Source of the DNA: Periconia sp. R9002
Taxonomy: Eukaryota > Ascomycota > Dothideomycetes > Pleosporales > Periconiaceae
DNA length: 64,000 nucleotides
Assembly (NCBI GenBank): GCA_023627715.1
Contig: JAMAHW010000010.1
Coordinates: 558,001 to 622,000 of the forward strand
Direction of reading: 5' to 3'
Under the pieces are notes generated by a model. It worked only from the letters and a program-made list of their open reading frames with translations. It was not told the DNA's origin and searched no databases. The position numbers and the translations under genes are program-made. Below, piece by piece: positions 35,516 to 45,862 of this stretch (positions are counted from its first letter, which is position 1; each line of letters opens with the position of its first letter).

Positions 35516-36599
35516 ATGGCTGACACACACGATCTTCGCGTGGAGAAGTTGTTTTCCGTGAAGGACTACGTATGCGTGATCACCGGAGGTGGATCCGGTA
35601 TTGGGTTGATGGCTGCGCAAGCCTTGTCTGCAAATGGTAAAGAACTACATGTATCACTCGGAACGGCATGAAGCGATGAAGCTGACTGTTCTGATAACAC
35701 CAGGAGCGAAGGTATACATCACGGGACGACGTAAGTGAACCTATTGCATCATAGAAAGAAAACAAACCAAGAGATTGATACTAATGTCCTCTCCAGGTAA
35801 GGAAGCCTTAGAAAATGCCGCGCAATCTCACAGCCCGTCCAACACTGGCGGCCAAATCATACCGTAAGTGCACTTTCCACTCAATATCTGAACTTTGACC
35901 GCATGAGAAATCGTCTTGCTGATCCCCACCAGCATTGGCCCTTGTGATGTAACCAAAAAGGATGATCTGGAGAAGCTGTATCAAGACCTCTCGCAGCGCG
36001 AGAAGCACATCGACCTCCTCATCGCCTCAGCAGGGATCTCGGGCGAAAAGGCCGAGCCGGACTCGGAAAAGGCGACCGATCTCAAAGAGAAGCTCTGGAA
36101 CAATGAGACCTTTGAAGGCTGGAATGAGACGTACAACACCGACGTGACATCCGTGTACTTCACGGTCGTCGCTCTTCTGCCGTTACTCCAAGCCGGTACC
36201 GACGCCCGCGGCCATCTATCTGCCTCTGTCATCGTAATTTCATCCATGTCTGGCATCATGAGACATGCCCAGGGTCACTTCAGTTACAACGCCGCCAAAG
36301 GCGGAACCGTTCATTTGACGAAGCTGATGAGCGCCGAATTCCAGAAGATCAAAGTCAGGGTGAATAGTATTGCGCCGGGGTACTTCCCATCCGAGATGAC
36401 GGCCAAGGAGAGTGACGATAGGCAAAAAAGCCACGTGCCCAAGGAGAAAATACAAGAGAAGGGCCACGTTCCGATGGGCAGGGCGGGTACGGACGAGGAA
36501 ATGGCGCAGGCGGTGCTCTTCTTAGCGAAGAACAAGTATGTGAATGGAGAGATTGTGGCCGTCGATGGTGGGGTGTTGAATGTTGTTGCTGGAAGGTAG
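35516..36599 (+). CDS. Short-chain dehydrogenase/reductase
   Basis: A classical SDR of 293 residues from four exons (35516-35636, 35704-35730, 35797-35863, 35933-36599); the second exon is only 27 nt. The NAD(P)-binding motif TGGGSGIG lies near residue 25. The exon 1-2-3 joins give AKVYITGR, the second strand with a basic residue that suggests NADP preference. CDVTKKDDL, an SAG-type LIASAGISG (usually NAG), the catalytic Ser in ISSMSG and the YNAAK motif (Tyr and Lys) follow, then NSIAPGYFPSEMT and a C-terminal VDGG. This branch resembles fungal reductases often called rhamnolipid-biosynthesis (RhlG) or gluconate 5-dehydrogenase-like, but the substrate is unknown. It is flanked by direct copies B and C of the dispersed repeat. 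Confidence 0.9.
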
Positions 36600-37138
36600 A
36601 TGGGTGCTACCTAGTCCATCTGCCAGGAAGTAGGTTACAGGATAATTCTTCCAAGGTCTGACTTGCACAACTCAGTGTGCCCTTTTGTGAGGACCAAAGG
36701 TTGTTCGAATCAATACAAAATGCCACGTTAAGACTCCTTACCTTTGCCGTTGATAGTAGCGCTGGTAATATAGATAGATACTTTTCCACATACATTTTGA
36801 ACATGAGCAAGTCAAAGCACAAATCGGTTTGAGAAGAGACAATAAAAAGACAACAGAAGCATATATACATAGTGCTTCGTGGACGGCACCCTATGGACGG
36901 ACCAGTCTGGTCACCTAGAACCATGACTGTCAGTCTCATATGACGCCCTTGACTTTCTTTTCAGTGATTTTCTGGTTCTTACTTTTGGATCTTGTTCTTG
37001 TTGAGCTAGAGGCCCTCCTAATAGTTCAACCAAAAAATACATACTACTTGTAAATTACTCGGCTTATGCAACCACATCTCTTGAATCCAACAACTTGATT
37101 AAGCGCTTGGAAGTACATTTCATTCTCTGAACGCGAGA
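36600..37138. other. Intergenic between SDR and F-box genes
   Basis: 3' regions of two convergent genes, with copy C of the dispersed repeat (about 36965-37040) roughly 370 bp after the SDR stop codon. No gene. Confidence 0.55.
36965..37040 (-). repeat. Dispersed ~70-bp repeat, copy C
   Basis: Minus-strand reading gives the core AACTATTAGGAGGGCCTCTA, then CTCAACAAGAACAAGATCC and GTAAGAACCAG. The ends show a weak inverted match (TGGTT and AACCA), a hint of a small terminal-inverted-repeat element, but it is too short to prove one. Confidence 0.6.
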
Positions 37139-38764
37139 TCAATACCAATCCCCACCATTATCGTCATCATCATCCTCCCCAGCGGGATCTACAGCCCCCG
37201 GGCTTTTCTTTGTGCCAGGATTCAAACTCAATATGCGTTGTCCAGGCGTAGCATCCGAGAACGCTGCCTCAAAAATCCCACAAACAGCCCTCTTCCCGAT
37301 CTCGGAAAAGCTATCATACCCCTTCCCCGCACCCACGATTGCGCTCCACTCGGGGTCGTCCGGACTGCGCGCAGGACCCAAATCACTCCATCGTGTCACC
37401 ATAAGAGCCTGTTTGAAGCGGGCGGGACCCACGATTTTCACCGTCTTGTCTTCGACGAGTTTAAGCTCGAAAAGGTATTCTGTTGGACATTCTGGGCAAC
37501 GACGCATAGGCCGGCACTTGGTGCAGAGGGAGACTGGGCCTGCGGCTTTCTGTGTACGGAAGCGGCTTATCGCGGTTTCTTCAGGCACCGGGATGTGGTC
37601 GAGGGTACATTTGCAGAGAGTTGTCAACAAGCCTTTTTGCCAGTGGGCGCAGACACTGAAGTAGGGCGTGTAGTCATCCCTACTGAAAAAAAGCATGCGT
37701 TTCCCGGCTGGCGTCATGCCGCCTGAGACGAAAGCTTGTGATTTGACGCGCATGAGGACATGCCCACTACTTGGGATGTGGTATGTGGTTTGGTGTGACC
37801 AAGGCGAGGAAGCATCCTTCCAACGGCGCGCGAGGGACTCAACGGGAACCCCGTAAGCTGGACCGTAGGCCCAATGGCGCTTGACTAGTTGAACAAACGT
37901 GAAGGGAAGCTGGCGTCCCTCGCTGAGGCGAAGGCGGGGCGGTGGGAGAAGTACATTTGTTTGATTTGGGCAATGGAAGAGGGGATTCAAGACGTTCGAG
38001 GACTTGAGTGTTTCTTCTCCGAGCTGGGTACGGAAATGCCATGAGGCACATGGAAAACAAAATAGATGATTTGGCAGGCTACGGTCGAGGGGCAAGAGAA
38101 AGTCAAGGCGATAGGCGCGGTTGATTGGATCTAGCAGGACTTGGTAGGCGAGATCGCCCAGACGCAGATGCATTGTTCGACATGTAGATGAGAGATTGGC
38201 AATATCCAGAGGAGAGAGATAGTCGCTGATGAGAAGCCACAATTCAGGGGAAGCACGTCCTAAAAGCGCTGCGCCGTCTATCCGTGAAGGATCGTACTCG
38301 ATCCATTCTGGCTCAACGTTCTCGGAAGCTTCGTCGGTCTCGTCATCGTAGCTCAAAGCATGCATCATCTCGGTCAAGTCTTTCCTTTCTCCGGTGTCTT
38401 TGTCGAGCACGTCATCCATCCGCTGTTGGGGGAACTGACGCGGATGTTTGGCCAATTTCCTCGGTGCGGGTCTGATGGTGGACGACACAGAGTCATTTCT
38501 GGGGGTTCTTTCTTCAAGTATGTTATACTCGGGAGCCGGAAATGGCGGACTGTGCATGCCCTCAGCAATGCTTCCGGGCGGTCCCCAGAAATCGAACGAA
38601 GAGCGACGAAGGGGTTCCTCGGGCGCCGATGCATAGCGAGCATCATTCTTTTTGATCAACTTTCGAGAATTAGAGTCTTTGTTCTTTCTTGGGCCAAAGC
38701 CGAGTTTAGCCAACAAGCCATGGGGCTTCGAGATGTCTGCCATGATGCACGAATAGCCCTCCAC
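37139..38764 (-). CDS. F-box protein
   Basis: A single exon for 541 residues. After about 165 disordered, charged residues comes an F-box at about 171-210 (ASPELWLLISDYLSPLDIAN, then LSSTCRTMHLRLGDL). It would bind Skp1 in an SCF ubiquitin ligase. The rest contains paired cysteines (FCFPCASWH; LCTKCRPMRRCPECPTE) that could bind zinc, and an acidic end (EDDDDDNGGDWY). No WD40, LRR or kelch repeats are visible, so the substrate-recognition part is not of a common type. A second ATG eight codons in (38743, MADISKPHG) may be the true start. The target is unknown. Confidence 0.85.
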   Translation of the reverse strand: MEGYSCIMADISKPHGLLAKLGFGPRKNKDSNSRKLIKKNDARYASAPEEPLRRSSFDFWGPPGSIAEGMHSPPFPAPEYNILEERTPRNDSVSSTIRPAPRKLAKHPRQFPQQRMDDVLDKDTGERKDLTEMMHALSYDDETDEASENVEPEWIEYDPSRIDGAALLGRASPELWLLISDYLSPLDIANLSSTCRTMHLRLGDLAYQVLLDPINRAYRLDFLLPLDRSLPNHLFCFPCASWHFRTQLGEETLKSSNVLNPLFHCPNQTNVLLPPPRLRLSEGRQLPFTFVQLVKRHWAYGPAYGVPVESLARRWKDASSPWSHQTTYHIPSSGHVLMRVKSQAFVSGGMTPAGKRMLFFSRDDYTPYFSVCAHWQKGLLTTLCKCTLDHIPVPEETAISRFRTQKAAGPVSLCTKCRPMRRCPECPTEYLFELKLVEDKTVKIVGPARFKQALMVTRWSDLGPARSPDDPEWSAIVGAGKGYDSFSEIGKRAVCGIFEAAFSDATPGQRILSLNPGTKKSPGAVDPAGEDDDDDNGGDWY

Positions 38765-39074
38765 TTCACACTACATGAATTGGTCGATGTACAGAGTTTG
38801 TACGGAGATGATAGCTGATGCCAGGTGGGCAGAAGGCAAGCATGTGGGTGTATGTAGTTGCGACGAAGCGGGAGGAAACCGTCATCAACCTAGACAGATG
38901 GAAGGATGCATGTACCTAACCCAGTGAACTACTTGTTTAGCCTCCGCGAGGTCCGATAGAGCGGCGAGCCCCACCACACACAGCCAGGCGTTTCAGCCAC
39001 CCGCCAATCACAAGCGACCGCTCTTCTACAGCCAAAAATAAAAAGAGAACATCAAAATGTGGCTTTGATGGCAT
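38765..39074. other. Intergenic, F-box promoter side
   Basis: About 310 bp between the F-box start (minus) and the GH94 stop (minus). It has a few ATGTAGTTG/GTACCTA units; no gene. Confidence 0.5.
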
Positions 39075-41432
39075 CTACCTCCTCGCTATCTCAACGTCTA
39101 CCGTGTATGTTTTACCCGCTTCGATGTCCTTGATTACCCCATCAGACAGGGCCTTTCCATCGACTACAACCTTGACGCCTTCCACGCCGGCCCTCCTGAT
39201 GTCCACTTCAAACTTGGCTCCCCGGAATAGACGCGTCGCCTTCATACCCGTCCAATCACTGGGCAATTGTGGCTGGATGGACAGTCCCTCCTTCACGCCT
39301 TTCAATCCACAAAGTCCCTCGACCAAACTCCTATAGACCCAACTCACGGTTCCCGTGTTGAACAGCTGCGAACTACGACCTGCCGTCCTCGGGTACAATT
39401 TGTATCCACCGCGGTAGTAGTTCGGTATGTAAACGGGGAGCTGCCCTCGCTGAACGTAGTCTTCTTCCGAGGGACCGGGTATCATTTGACGAAGAATCTT
39501 GTACGCGCGGTCGCTTTCTGAGATGGAGTACAGTGCCCAGACGTAAAAGGCGCCGGCGTGATTGTACACACTTCCGTTCTCACCTTGACCTGGGTATTTT
39601 TGCGTAACGCGGCCCACATCCTCGCGCATCGCCGTGAAGGGCGGTGCAAACATGACCACACCATAGGGCGTACCAAGCTGCTCATCGACCTGAGGAAGCA
39701 TCTTCTCAATCTGCTCGGGAGATGCGGCGCCGCCCAGGATAGACCACGCTTGGGGATTAAGCCATATGCGACCTTCCACGTCTTTTTTAATGCCAAAGGT
39801 GACATTGTCATCGGTGATGCCGCGGGCGTACCAATCGCCGTCCCAGAGGTGCTTGTTTGCACAATCATTAACTTCCTTGGCAGATGTACGGTACGTGTCG
39901 GCAAGGTCCAGTTTTCCAGCAGCTTGACATATATCTGCCCAAATGTTAAGTGCATAAGCAGTGGCAACAGTAAGCCAACCAGAGACGCCGATTCCTTTTG
40001 GACCGACCATATTCATTGGATCACACCAGTCACCTTGGGCTATGAAGCTGAGGCCTCGATTATCGCGGGCGTGTAGAAGCCACTGCATCGCGCGACTGAA
40101 TCTTTCGAATACTGTATACGTATCGCCGTGCATGCTCGTAACTTTCTCATCGAGCAGCGCATAATCTGCCGTTTCGTTGAGATATATGTCGAGAGCTATT
40201 GGAAGCCAGACACAGTGGTCTGTATGCGGAACTTGGTTGATGTATTTGAGTTCAGCGCCCTCGGCTAGCAAGATACCATCAGGCATGGAACCATTCTCTT
40301 CTTGCTGTGAAACGGCCGTGATGATGGCTTTTCGAGCAACGTCAGTTTTGATATAGCTCATGCCCATGTTGTCTTGGAGATAGTTTCGCGTCTGTGGATC
40401 AGTCGTTAAGCGATTCACATCCCCATGGTAGTATACCTGGCGAGCCAACCAGTTGTTGACGAGGTTATCGAGTTCTTTATCGGGAGTCTGAATCTTCAAA
40501 GAACCGCTCCCTTTCTCAATGTAATCCTCATATGCTTTAGATGAAGTAGCGAAGGCCTCCTTGTTAAGGTACTTGCTCCTCATGTTTAGAATCTCCTTGT
40601 CATCATAGGCTGGCCCAAACAAGAAGTGAAATTCTTTCTCCTCATTGGAATTCAACACGACTCGATACTGAACAATGGACGTCGGCGTCTCATAACGTGC
40701 CTCACTATTGCTCAACTGTTCTTGGTTCAGTGACGACGGAGCATGCAAGCCTCCTTCGCCTTCAAAAGCTTCCTGCTTAGCCTCCCACGACACTGGCTTC
40801 TCTTCGCATAGGAAGTACGTCTTATCTTTCAGATATTTTGTTTTGGGATAATCCTCCGCCTTCTGATATGGCGTTTTCCCGCTGGCAACAATGCCACCTA
40901 CATGCTCGCTCCATTCTGCTTCCTGATTCATCCACGATTTGTAGCCGATGGGGAAATAAGGGTAGACGGCCAACTTCCGCTGGCGGTCGGAGAGGTTGGT
41001 CACCTTGACAGTCCACAGCTCAGCTACGTCTTCGGTTGGGAGAAGGAAGCTCATTTCGACACGAACGCCGTCCTTTTCCACCGTCCATGAGATGTCGCTT
41101 TTGCCTACGGAAAAGACAAACTTGTCGAGCTTGGCTCTGACGGGTTCATAAGGGGCAGAGAAGATTTGGTTCGTCTCTTCGTCCTTGATGTAAACAAATC
41201 TACCTGGGTGGTGCGCATAGTAGTTTTGCTCGGGCTGCATAAAGGTTTTGGCTTCGAGATTGGGTGCATGGGCATACTTTGCAGGCTCAGGCTGCATGAA
41301 CTGCGCTGTGGCATAGCCGCGACAAGTGATTTGGATCATCATCTTCTGGTTCCACAAGAAGCCGCCGGCCTTGGGTAAGGCTGTAGGGCTCGTGAGCTCA
41401 TAGCGGCGGCCGTCGCTTGTGGGTTGGAGCAT
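39075..41432 (-). CDS. GH94 phosphorylase (cellobionic acid phosphorylase-like)
   Basis: A large single-exon glycoside phosphorylase. Landmarks are GRRYELTSPTALPKAGGFLW at the N-terminus, the beta-sandwich region GRFVYIKDEETNQIFSAPYE, and then the (alpha/alpha)6 barrel with HTDHCVWLPIALDIY, GDWCDPMN and KYPGQGENGSVYNHAGAF near the phosphate and sugar sites. It resembles the NdvB-type enzymes of Xanthomonas and Neurospora, characterised as cellobionic acid phosphorylase: cellobionic acid plus phosphate gives glucose 1-phosphate plus gluconate. That would complete oxidative cellulose breakdown inside the cell; no signal peptide is seen. I start at 41432 (MLQPTSDGRRYE). The frame is open to another ATG at 41492, which adds 20 poorly conserved residues (805 in total). 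Fine specificity is inferred. Confidence 0.87.
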   Translation of the reverse strand: MLQPTSDGRRYELTSPTALPKAGGFLWNQKMMIQITCRGYATAQFMQPEPAKYAHAPNLEAKTFMQPEQNYYAHHPGRFVYIKDEETNQIFSAPYEPVRAKLDKFVFSVGKSDISWTVEKDGVRVEMSFLLPTEDVAELWTVKVTNLSDRQRKLAVYPYFPIGYKSWMNQEAEWSEHVGGIVASGKTPYQKAEDYPKTKYLKDKTYFLCEEKPVSWEAKQEAFEGEGGLHAPSSLNQEQLSNSEARYETPTSIVQYRVVLNSNEEKEFHFLFGPAYDDKEILNMRSKYLNKEAFATSSKAYEDYIEKGSGSLKIQTPDKELDNLVNNWLARQVYYHGDVNRLTTDPQTRNYLQDNMGMSYIKTDVARKAIITAVSQQEENGSMPDGILLAEGAELKYINQVPHTDHCVWLPIALDIYLNETADYALLDEKVTSMHGDTYTVFERFSRAMQWLLHARDNRGLSFIAQGDWCDPMNMVGPKGIGVSGWLTVATAYALNIWADICQAAGKLDLADTYRTSAKEVNDCANKHLWDGDWYARGITDDNVTFGIKKDVEGRIWLNPQAWSILGGAASPEQIEKMLPQVDEQLGTPYGVVMFAPPFTAMREDVGRVTQKYPGQGENGSVYNHAGAFYVWALYSISESDRAYKILRQMIPGPSEEDYVQRGQLPVYIPNYYRGGYKLYPRTAGRSSQLFNTGTVSWVYRSLVEGLCGLKGVKEGLSIQPQLPSDWTGMKATRLFRGAKFEVDIRRAGVEGVKVVVDGKALSDGVIKDIEAGKTYTVDVEIARR

Positions 41433-43180
41433 GGTGGAAGGTGGGTGCATGTGAGGGAGAAAGAACAACTCGTGATCCGGGGTGGTGCACACTGGCTGAG
41501 CCAGACTACTTAACTACCGAGGGCGCGGCGAAGGAGGATACAGCGGGTGAAGAAAAAGAGAAAAGCCGCCCTGACCTGGCTTCTCCACTTTCTGTGTGGC
41601 TATATGTATGGAGGTACTTTGCATGTATTGATGATGTGCCTGGCCGTCTGTTCATGCTGAGGGATTCATCATCAGGCCGCGTGGGGCCAAGCGAGCGGGG
41701 CGGCGAACCTGAATCAGTGAATCCGACCTCAACCTTGACTTGATGTTCTAGGTACTTTCGACTTGAGTTGTAGCTAGGTAACTTACTGTTAGGGTTAATG
41801 CCAGCACCGAGGCGGCAGTCCGGTCCGCAGACCCTACATCAATGTGCATTGCATCGGGCACCCATGTGCTCTCGGCAGTCTTCACCACGTCTACCTGTCA
41901 CCTTCAAATGCAAAGTACCTTGGCTACATAGGTACCTAGTACGTCGGTACCTAGGTAGATAGTTACACACGTTGATCCTACACATGTACGAGCTGAAACG
42001 GAACGCCAGTCCCACATACACCGCCCTCCCATCATTCCCTTGCGAGAGCGAGGATGAAGCGGCAGGGTAAATGACGCCAGAAAGACTCGCGCGGCTCAAA
42101 ACCGCTTACTCTAGAGCATTGCCTTTGCTCAACAACCATTCCCTTCGCCGTCTGCAACGGCTCACGGTGGGCCCAACGCCCAAGGAGAAGGGCCCGGCTT
42201 GTTGAACCCGCGGGCACGGTCCAAAGGACTGCGCCCGCGAATATGCTCAGACTTTCGTGCTTGCAATGACGGACCAAGTCCAAGACAAGACGACCACCAT
42301 CCAGGGTCTTTCTTTTCTTGTCTTGCCTTGGCTCGTATTTTCGCTACCGGTAGGGCTGCGGCCTCTGGAACTAACTACTACTGTGCTTTTCTTGCGGCCT
42401 TGTATCACAGGCCCAGAGCCATCAGGCACAGTGCGGCGCCAGAAAGCAAAGCAGTCGATCAACCTGGCAGTGATTCCCAGTGTAGCTGTCGTAAAAGTGA
42501 TTGGAAGCATTGCATTGCATCAGGAGAGAGGAGAGCGAAACAATGAAGAGATGGCGTCTAATCCTGCAGCCTAGTCCGGATGTGGTCTAGTGTCGCTATG
42601 ATGCCGTCCAATCAACACAACAAACATTGATGTATGTATGTGCTGTCAAGATATGTAACATTCCCTCAAGCACCAGCACAGACCAAAATGCCTCCATTGG
42701 CAGTTTCCAATACCTGCGGGACTCGAGTAACTGTTTCAGGTGAGGACGAGGACCGCATTGCCACTAAAGGACGACTATTCGAGGAAATTCCTAGATTGAC
42801 CAAATCGAAAGACCTCAATGGATTAGTGAGGGCAATAGGATATCATGTCTTCCGATGCAAAGACGACCCAACATGCCTTGAAAGTGATTTCCCGGTAATA
42901 CCAACTTGACATTATCTGACGATAGTCTTTGATTGTCTTGACGAGAGCGCCTGGCTCACCATCCTGATCTATATAGTTTTACATGATGCTGAGACTGATT
43001 GTGTGGTGTTGGGACCAGCCCAGAGTGAAGGTTTCCATTCCCGTGGTTGCCAGCATGATACATGAACCTTCACTTTCTCTCCCTGCCATTACTATCCAGC
43101 GCCCCTGGCGCAGTTCGGTTTTGCAAAGTGCGTACACTACACATTAAAAATCATATAGGAAAAGAGGAGGAAGAATCATA
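41433..43180. other. Intergenic between GH94 and zinc-finger genes
   Basis: 1.7 kb. It has TACCTAGGTA at 41948-41957 within a palindrome-rich patch (about 41740-41990). A 72-codon open frame from 42687 lacks support and is not annotated. Nothing else recognised. Confidence 0.5.
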
Positions 43181-44655
43181 TCAGTGTTGGAAGGTGTTGA
43201 ATCCGTGCCCATCATTGAAAGCGGCGTCTAATGCTTCGTAGTCGAGCGTGCAGACATCTGTTGGTTGGAAGGGATCTTCTGGAATAGTCCCAAGGAAAGC
43301 CCATGGGGCAACATCGCCCATGATATCAGTTTGATTAAATCCATGTTGGTTTGTTTGAGATGCTGAAATACGCTCGGATGGCGGTTGAGGTATTGGCTCT
43401 GAGTCTTCTTCAGGCTGCACAGGTAGGCTGGGAAGTTCTTTCTCCCTCAGGCCTGTGTTGAATGCTAGCTGCACAATGGTTAGGGTGCTGCCAAATTCGG
43501 GGTTGTAGTATTCGAGTAGGTCTTGTAGTTGCGGGTCGCAATTTGACTCTGGGAAACCCTCTACCCTTCCGGTATCATGCTTTCGCCATCTGAAAGGAGA
43601 GCCAGTCCGCTGCTTGACCTCTAGCAAGCGACACCAGTGAAGTAAGATTTCGGGTCGCTGCAAAAGTGAGAATATCACTTGTGAGTGATGCCAGTCGTCC
43701 ATTGTCTTGTCTTCCTTTTCAAAATGTTTGCTGATGTGGTTGCATCGCTCCGTCCAATTGGAGCTGAAGTGACTGCAAAATCCGCAACCCCAGCCAGTTC
43801 TACACATCCTGGGCTTTCTTGCCAGCTCCACGTGCTGCTTTTCGGCACAGACCCGGCAACGATGGCTTTTTTGATGGTGGTGTACAAAATCTTTATCGAG
43901 AAAATACACATTGTTACAAAGTTCGCAAGCAAACATCTCCGTTCTCTCCTGATACGTTTCTTCATGCCTCTTCCAGTCATATTTTTCTTTGAACCCCTCC
44001 TCACATGAAGTACACCAATATCTCGACTGCTGCTGAGATGACCGTGATCGTTTCTTTCGTGATACGCATGTTTGGAACGGTTCCTTTTTCGATCCTTGTT
44101 GCGGACGTGGAGTCTGCCGTTTAGCCGGTGGTTCAATGGCCGATCCTGCCAAGGCGGAAAGCGCAGTTGGCGTGGTGGTGGCCGCTGGAGGCGGATCCGG
44201 CGCGCATCCTGTTTGAGCAACGTGCTGCTGCTCTTCCGAGAATCCAGAAAAATGCGACCAAGTGGTATTGGTAGACGCAGCCGAGAACCTGGGATGCCAT
44301 TGGGAGAACGAACTTCCGGAAGAAGATCGATAACCCGACGAATGCGAAGATTGGGTAGAGGTAGAACGGTTTCGTTGATGTGCACGTTGGCGGGCTTGAT
44401 ACTCGACATTCGATGAAGAAGTATACTCGGAAGAAGGAGGGGGAAGAGCTGAGGAAATAAAAACATTAACACGCTTATGCTGTAGAATACTGTGTTGGCA
44501 TAATACTCACCATATGCACTCTGGGCAATGTACGAGTGTGGACCTTGCAGAACATGATGCTGCGCGTCAAAGTAGGCGCCAGAAGAGCCCATCTCATAGT
44601 CCATGTCCTGCTCCACACCGTCCCCGAAACGAGTGCCTGAGAAGTGACGGTCCAT
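43181..44655 (-). CDS. C2H2 zinc-finger protein, putative transcription factor
   Basis: Two exons (44511-44655, 43181-44448) give 470 residues; the intron runs GTGAGT to CTCAG and the join completes an Ala codon. Residues about 50-190 are disordered and Ser/Thr/Gln-rich, with a basic patch (SRKKRSRSSQQQSR). C2H2-type motifs follow: YWCTSCEEGFKEKYDWKRHE, then FACELCNNVYFLDKDFVHHH. A later Cys/His segment has CGFCSHFSSNWTERCNHISKH. The C-terminal part is acidic with many Pro and Phe residues (EDSEPIPQPPSE, VAPWAFLGTIPEDPF), like an activation region. This layout is common among poorly studied ascomycete regulators. DNA target and regulated genes are unknown. The neighbouring GH94 gene might be a target, but nothing in the sequence shows this. 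Confidence 0.83.
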
Positions 44656-45862
44656 GACACAGCATCAAGCGCTCATGGCAAATGGACGAGAGACTACCGG
44701 ACAGGAAGAGAAAGTTTATGTGGGCACAGAGGGAAAGAGGATGGAAGATGGACGAAGCAACCGGGTCTTGCTGCCTTCAGAAAAAAAAGGCGAGAAAAGA
44801 GCAGCGTCGCGTCCCTGCAAGGTGGATTTGAACGCAGTGCCTACTCAAACTTTACCATTGGAATGGGCTTCTCATAGCCTTGTCAGACATGGATAAGCCC
44901 GCATCTTCACCTGAAACCTTGATCGCACGGACGCGGCTGTTTTTGTGGATCTCGTTTTGTTTCAAGGACACACTGTACGTAGGACAACCAGTGAGCGGCC
45001 ATACCCCCTGGGCGACTGGAGAATGCGCCATCGATCCCAAGGCAGCAGCTCATTTGACGTGTTTCCTGGCTTACAGCCACTTCTCGGTAGAAACTGGGGG
45101 GGCTAGATTGCTGGGGCCAGCTGTCAAGGGGGCCGAAGCTGGGCCAATTCTTGCTCGTTTGGTGGGCGGCTGGGTAAGGGCGAACAGGAATGTCGAAAGG
45201 CTGAAACGAAGCGCAGTTCGCCAAGACATGCTGTTCACCACATCAATTGATCTCTACATGTTACGGCCACCGCCGCTGTCTACGCCGACCAATGTTGCAT
45301 GTTCCACGTCCATTTAGGTATACAGACACATGTATGCATGAGTACGAGCACATGTAGGTGGGCACATATGTATGTACATGGCATCCATTGTATACCTCTT
45401 TCAGCACGTGATGCTGAGGCTCCTTCAATTAGATACATATATGTACATACACGCATCTGCCTGTCAGTTACTAGGCATAATTAGAAGTCCCTAGATAGGC
45501 CTACATTTGTACGCGGACGATGCTCAAAATAGAGTGTCAATATATCCACGTACCGCATATGTACGTTTCCACGCACTCTCCCCCCGGACAGACTAACGCT
45601 CCCGTGAACCGCACGAACGCTTCCCCTACACTCGACAGAGGCTTTTTGTGATCACACCACTGACTCACAAATCGCCTGTAACCGATGCGGCTTCTACGAG
45701 GCATTGTGAAGCGCCCGTGCCTCGGATAAAGGCCAGTATGGGCATGCGCGGTCGGTAAACGATCGCACAGGTCAGCTTTTACCATTAACAAACCGTCGGG
45801 AGCTGCGTGCAACACGGGGCCCTTCCACATTTCCTCATGCTACTAGCGCACCCAGATATGCA
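44656..45862. other. Intergenic: zinc-finger promoter and 3' of lipoate ligase
   Basis: 1.2 kb. A patch at about 45310-45440 is dense in ACATGTA/TATGTACAT units. Open frames on both strands here have no recognisable domain or splice support. Confidence 0.5.

Noticed and set aside
42634..42909. Small plus-strand open frame (from MPPLAVSNTCG) between GH94 and the zinc-finger gene
   Set aside because: Too short, no homology that I recognise, and no clear promoter or intron; coding cannot be supported.
44880..45317. 145-codon plus-strand open frame between the zinc-finger and lipoate-ligase genes
   Set aside because: No recognisable domain, signal peptide or splice sites; it lies in the promoter of the zinc-finger gene and ends in palindrome-rich DNA.
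45537..45830. 97-codon minus-strand frame
   Set aside because: Random-looking composition, no family, and no regulatory signals.
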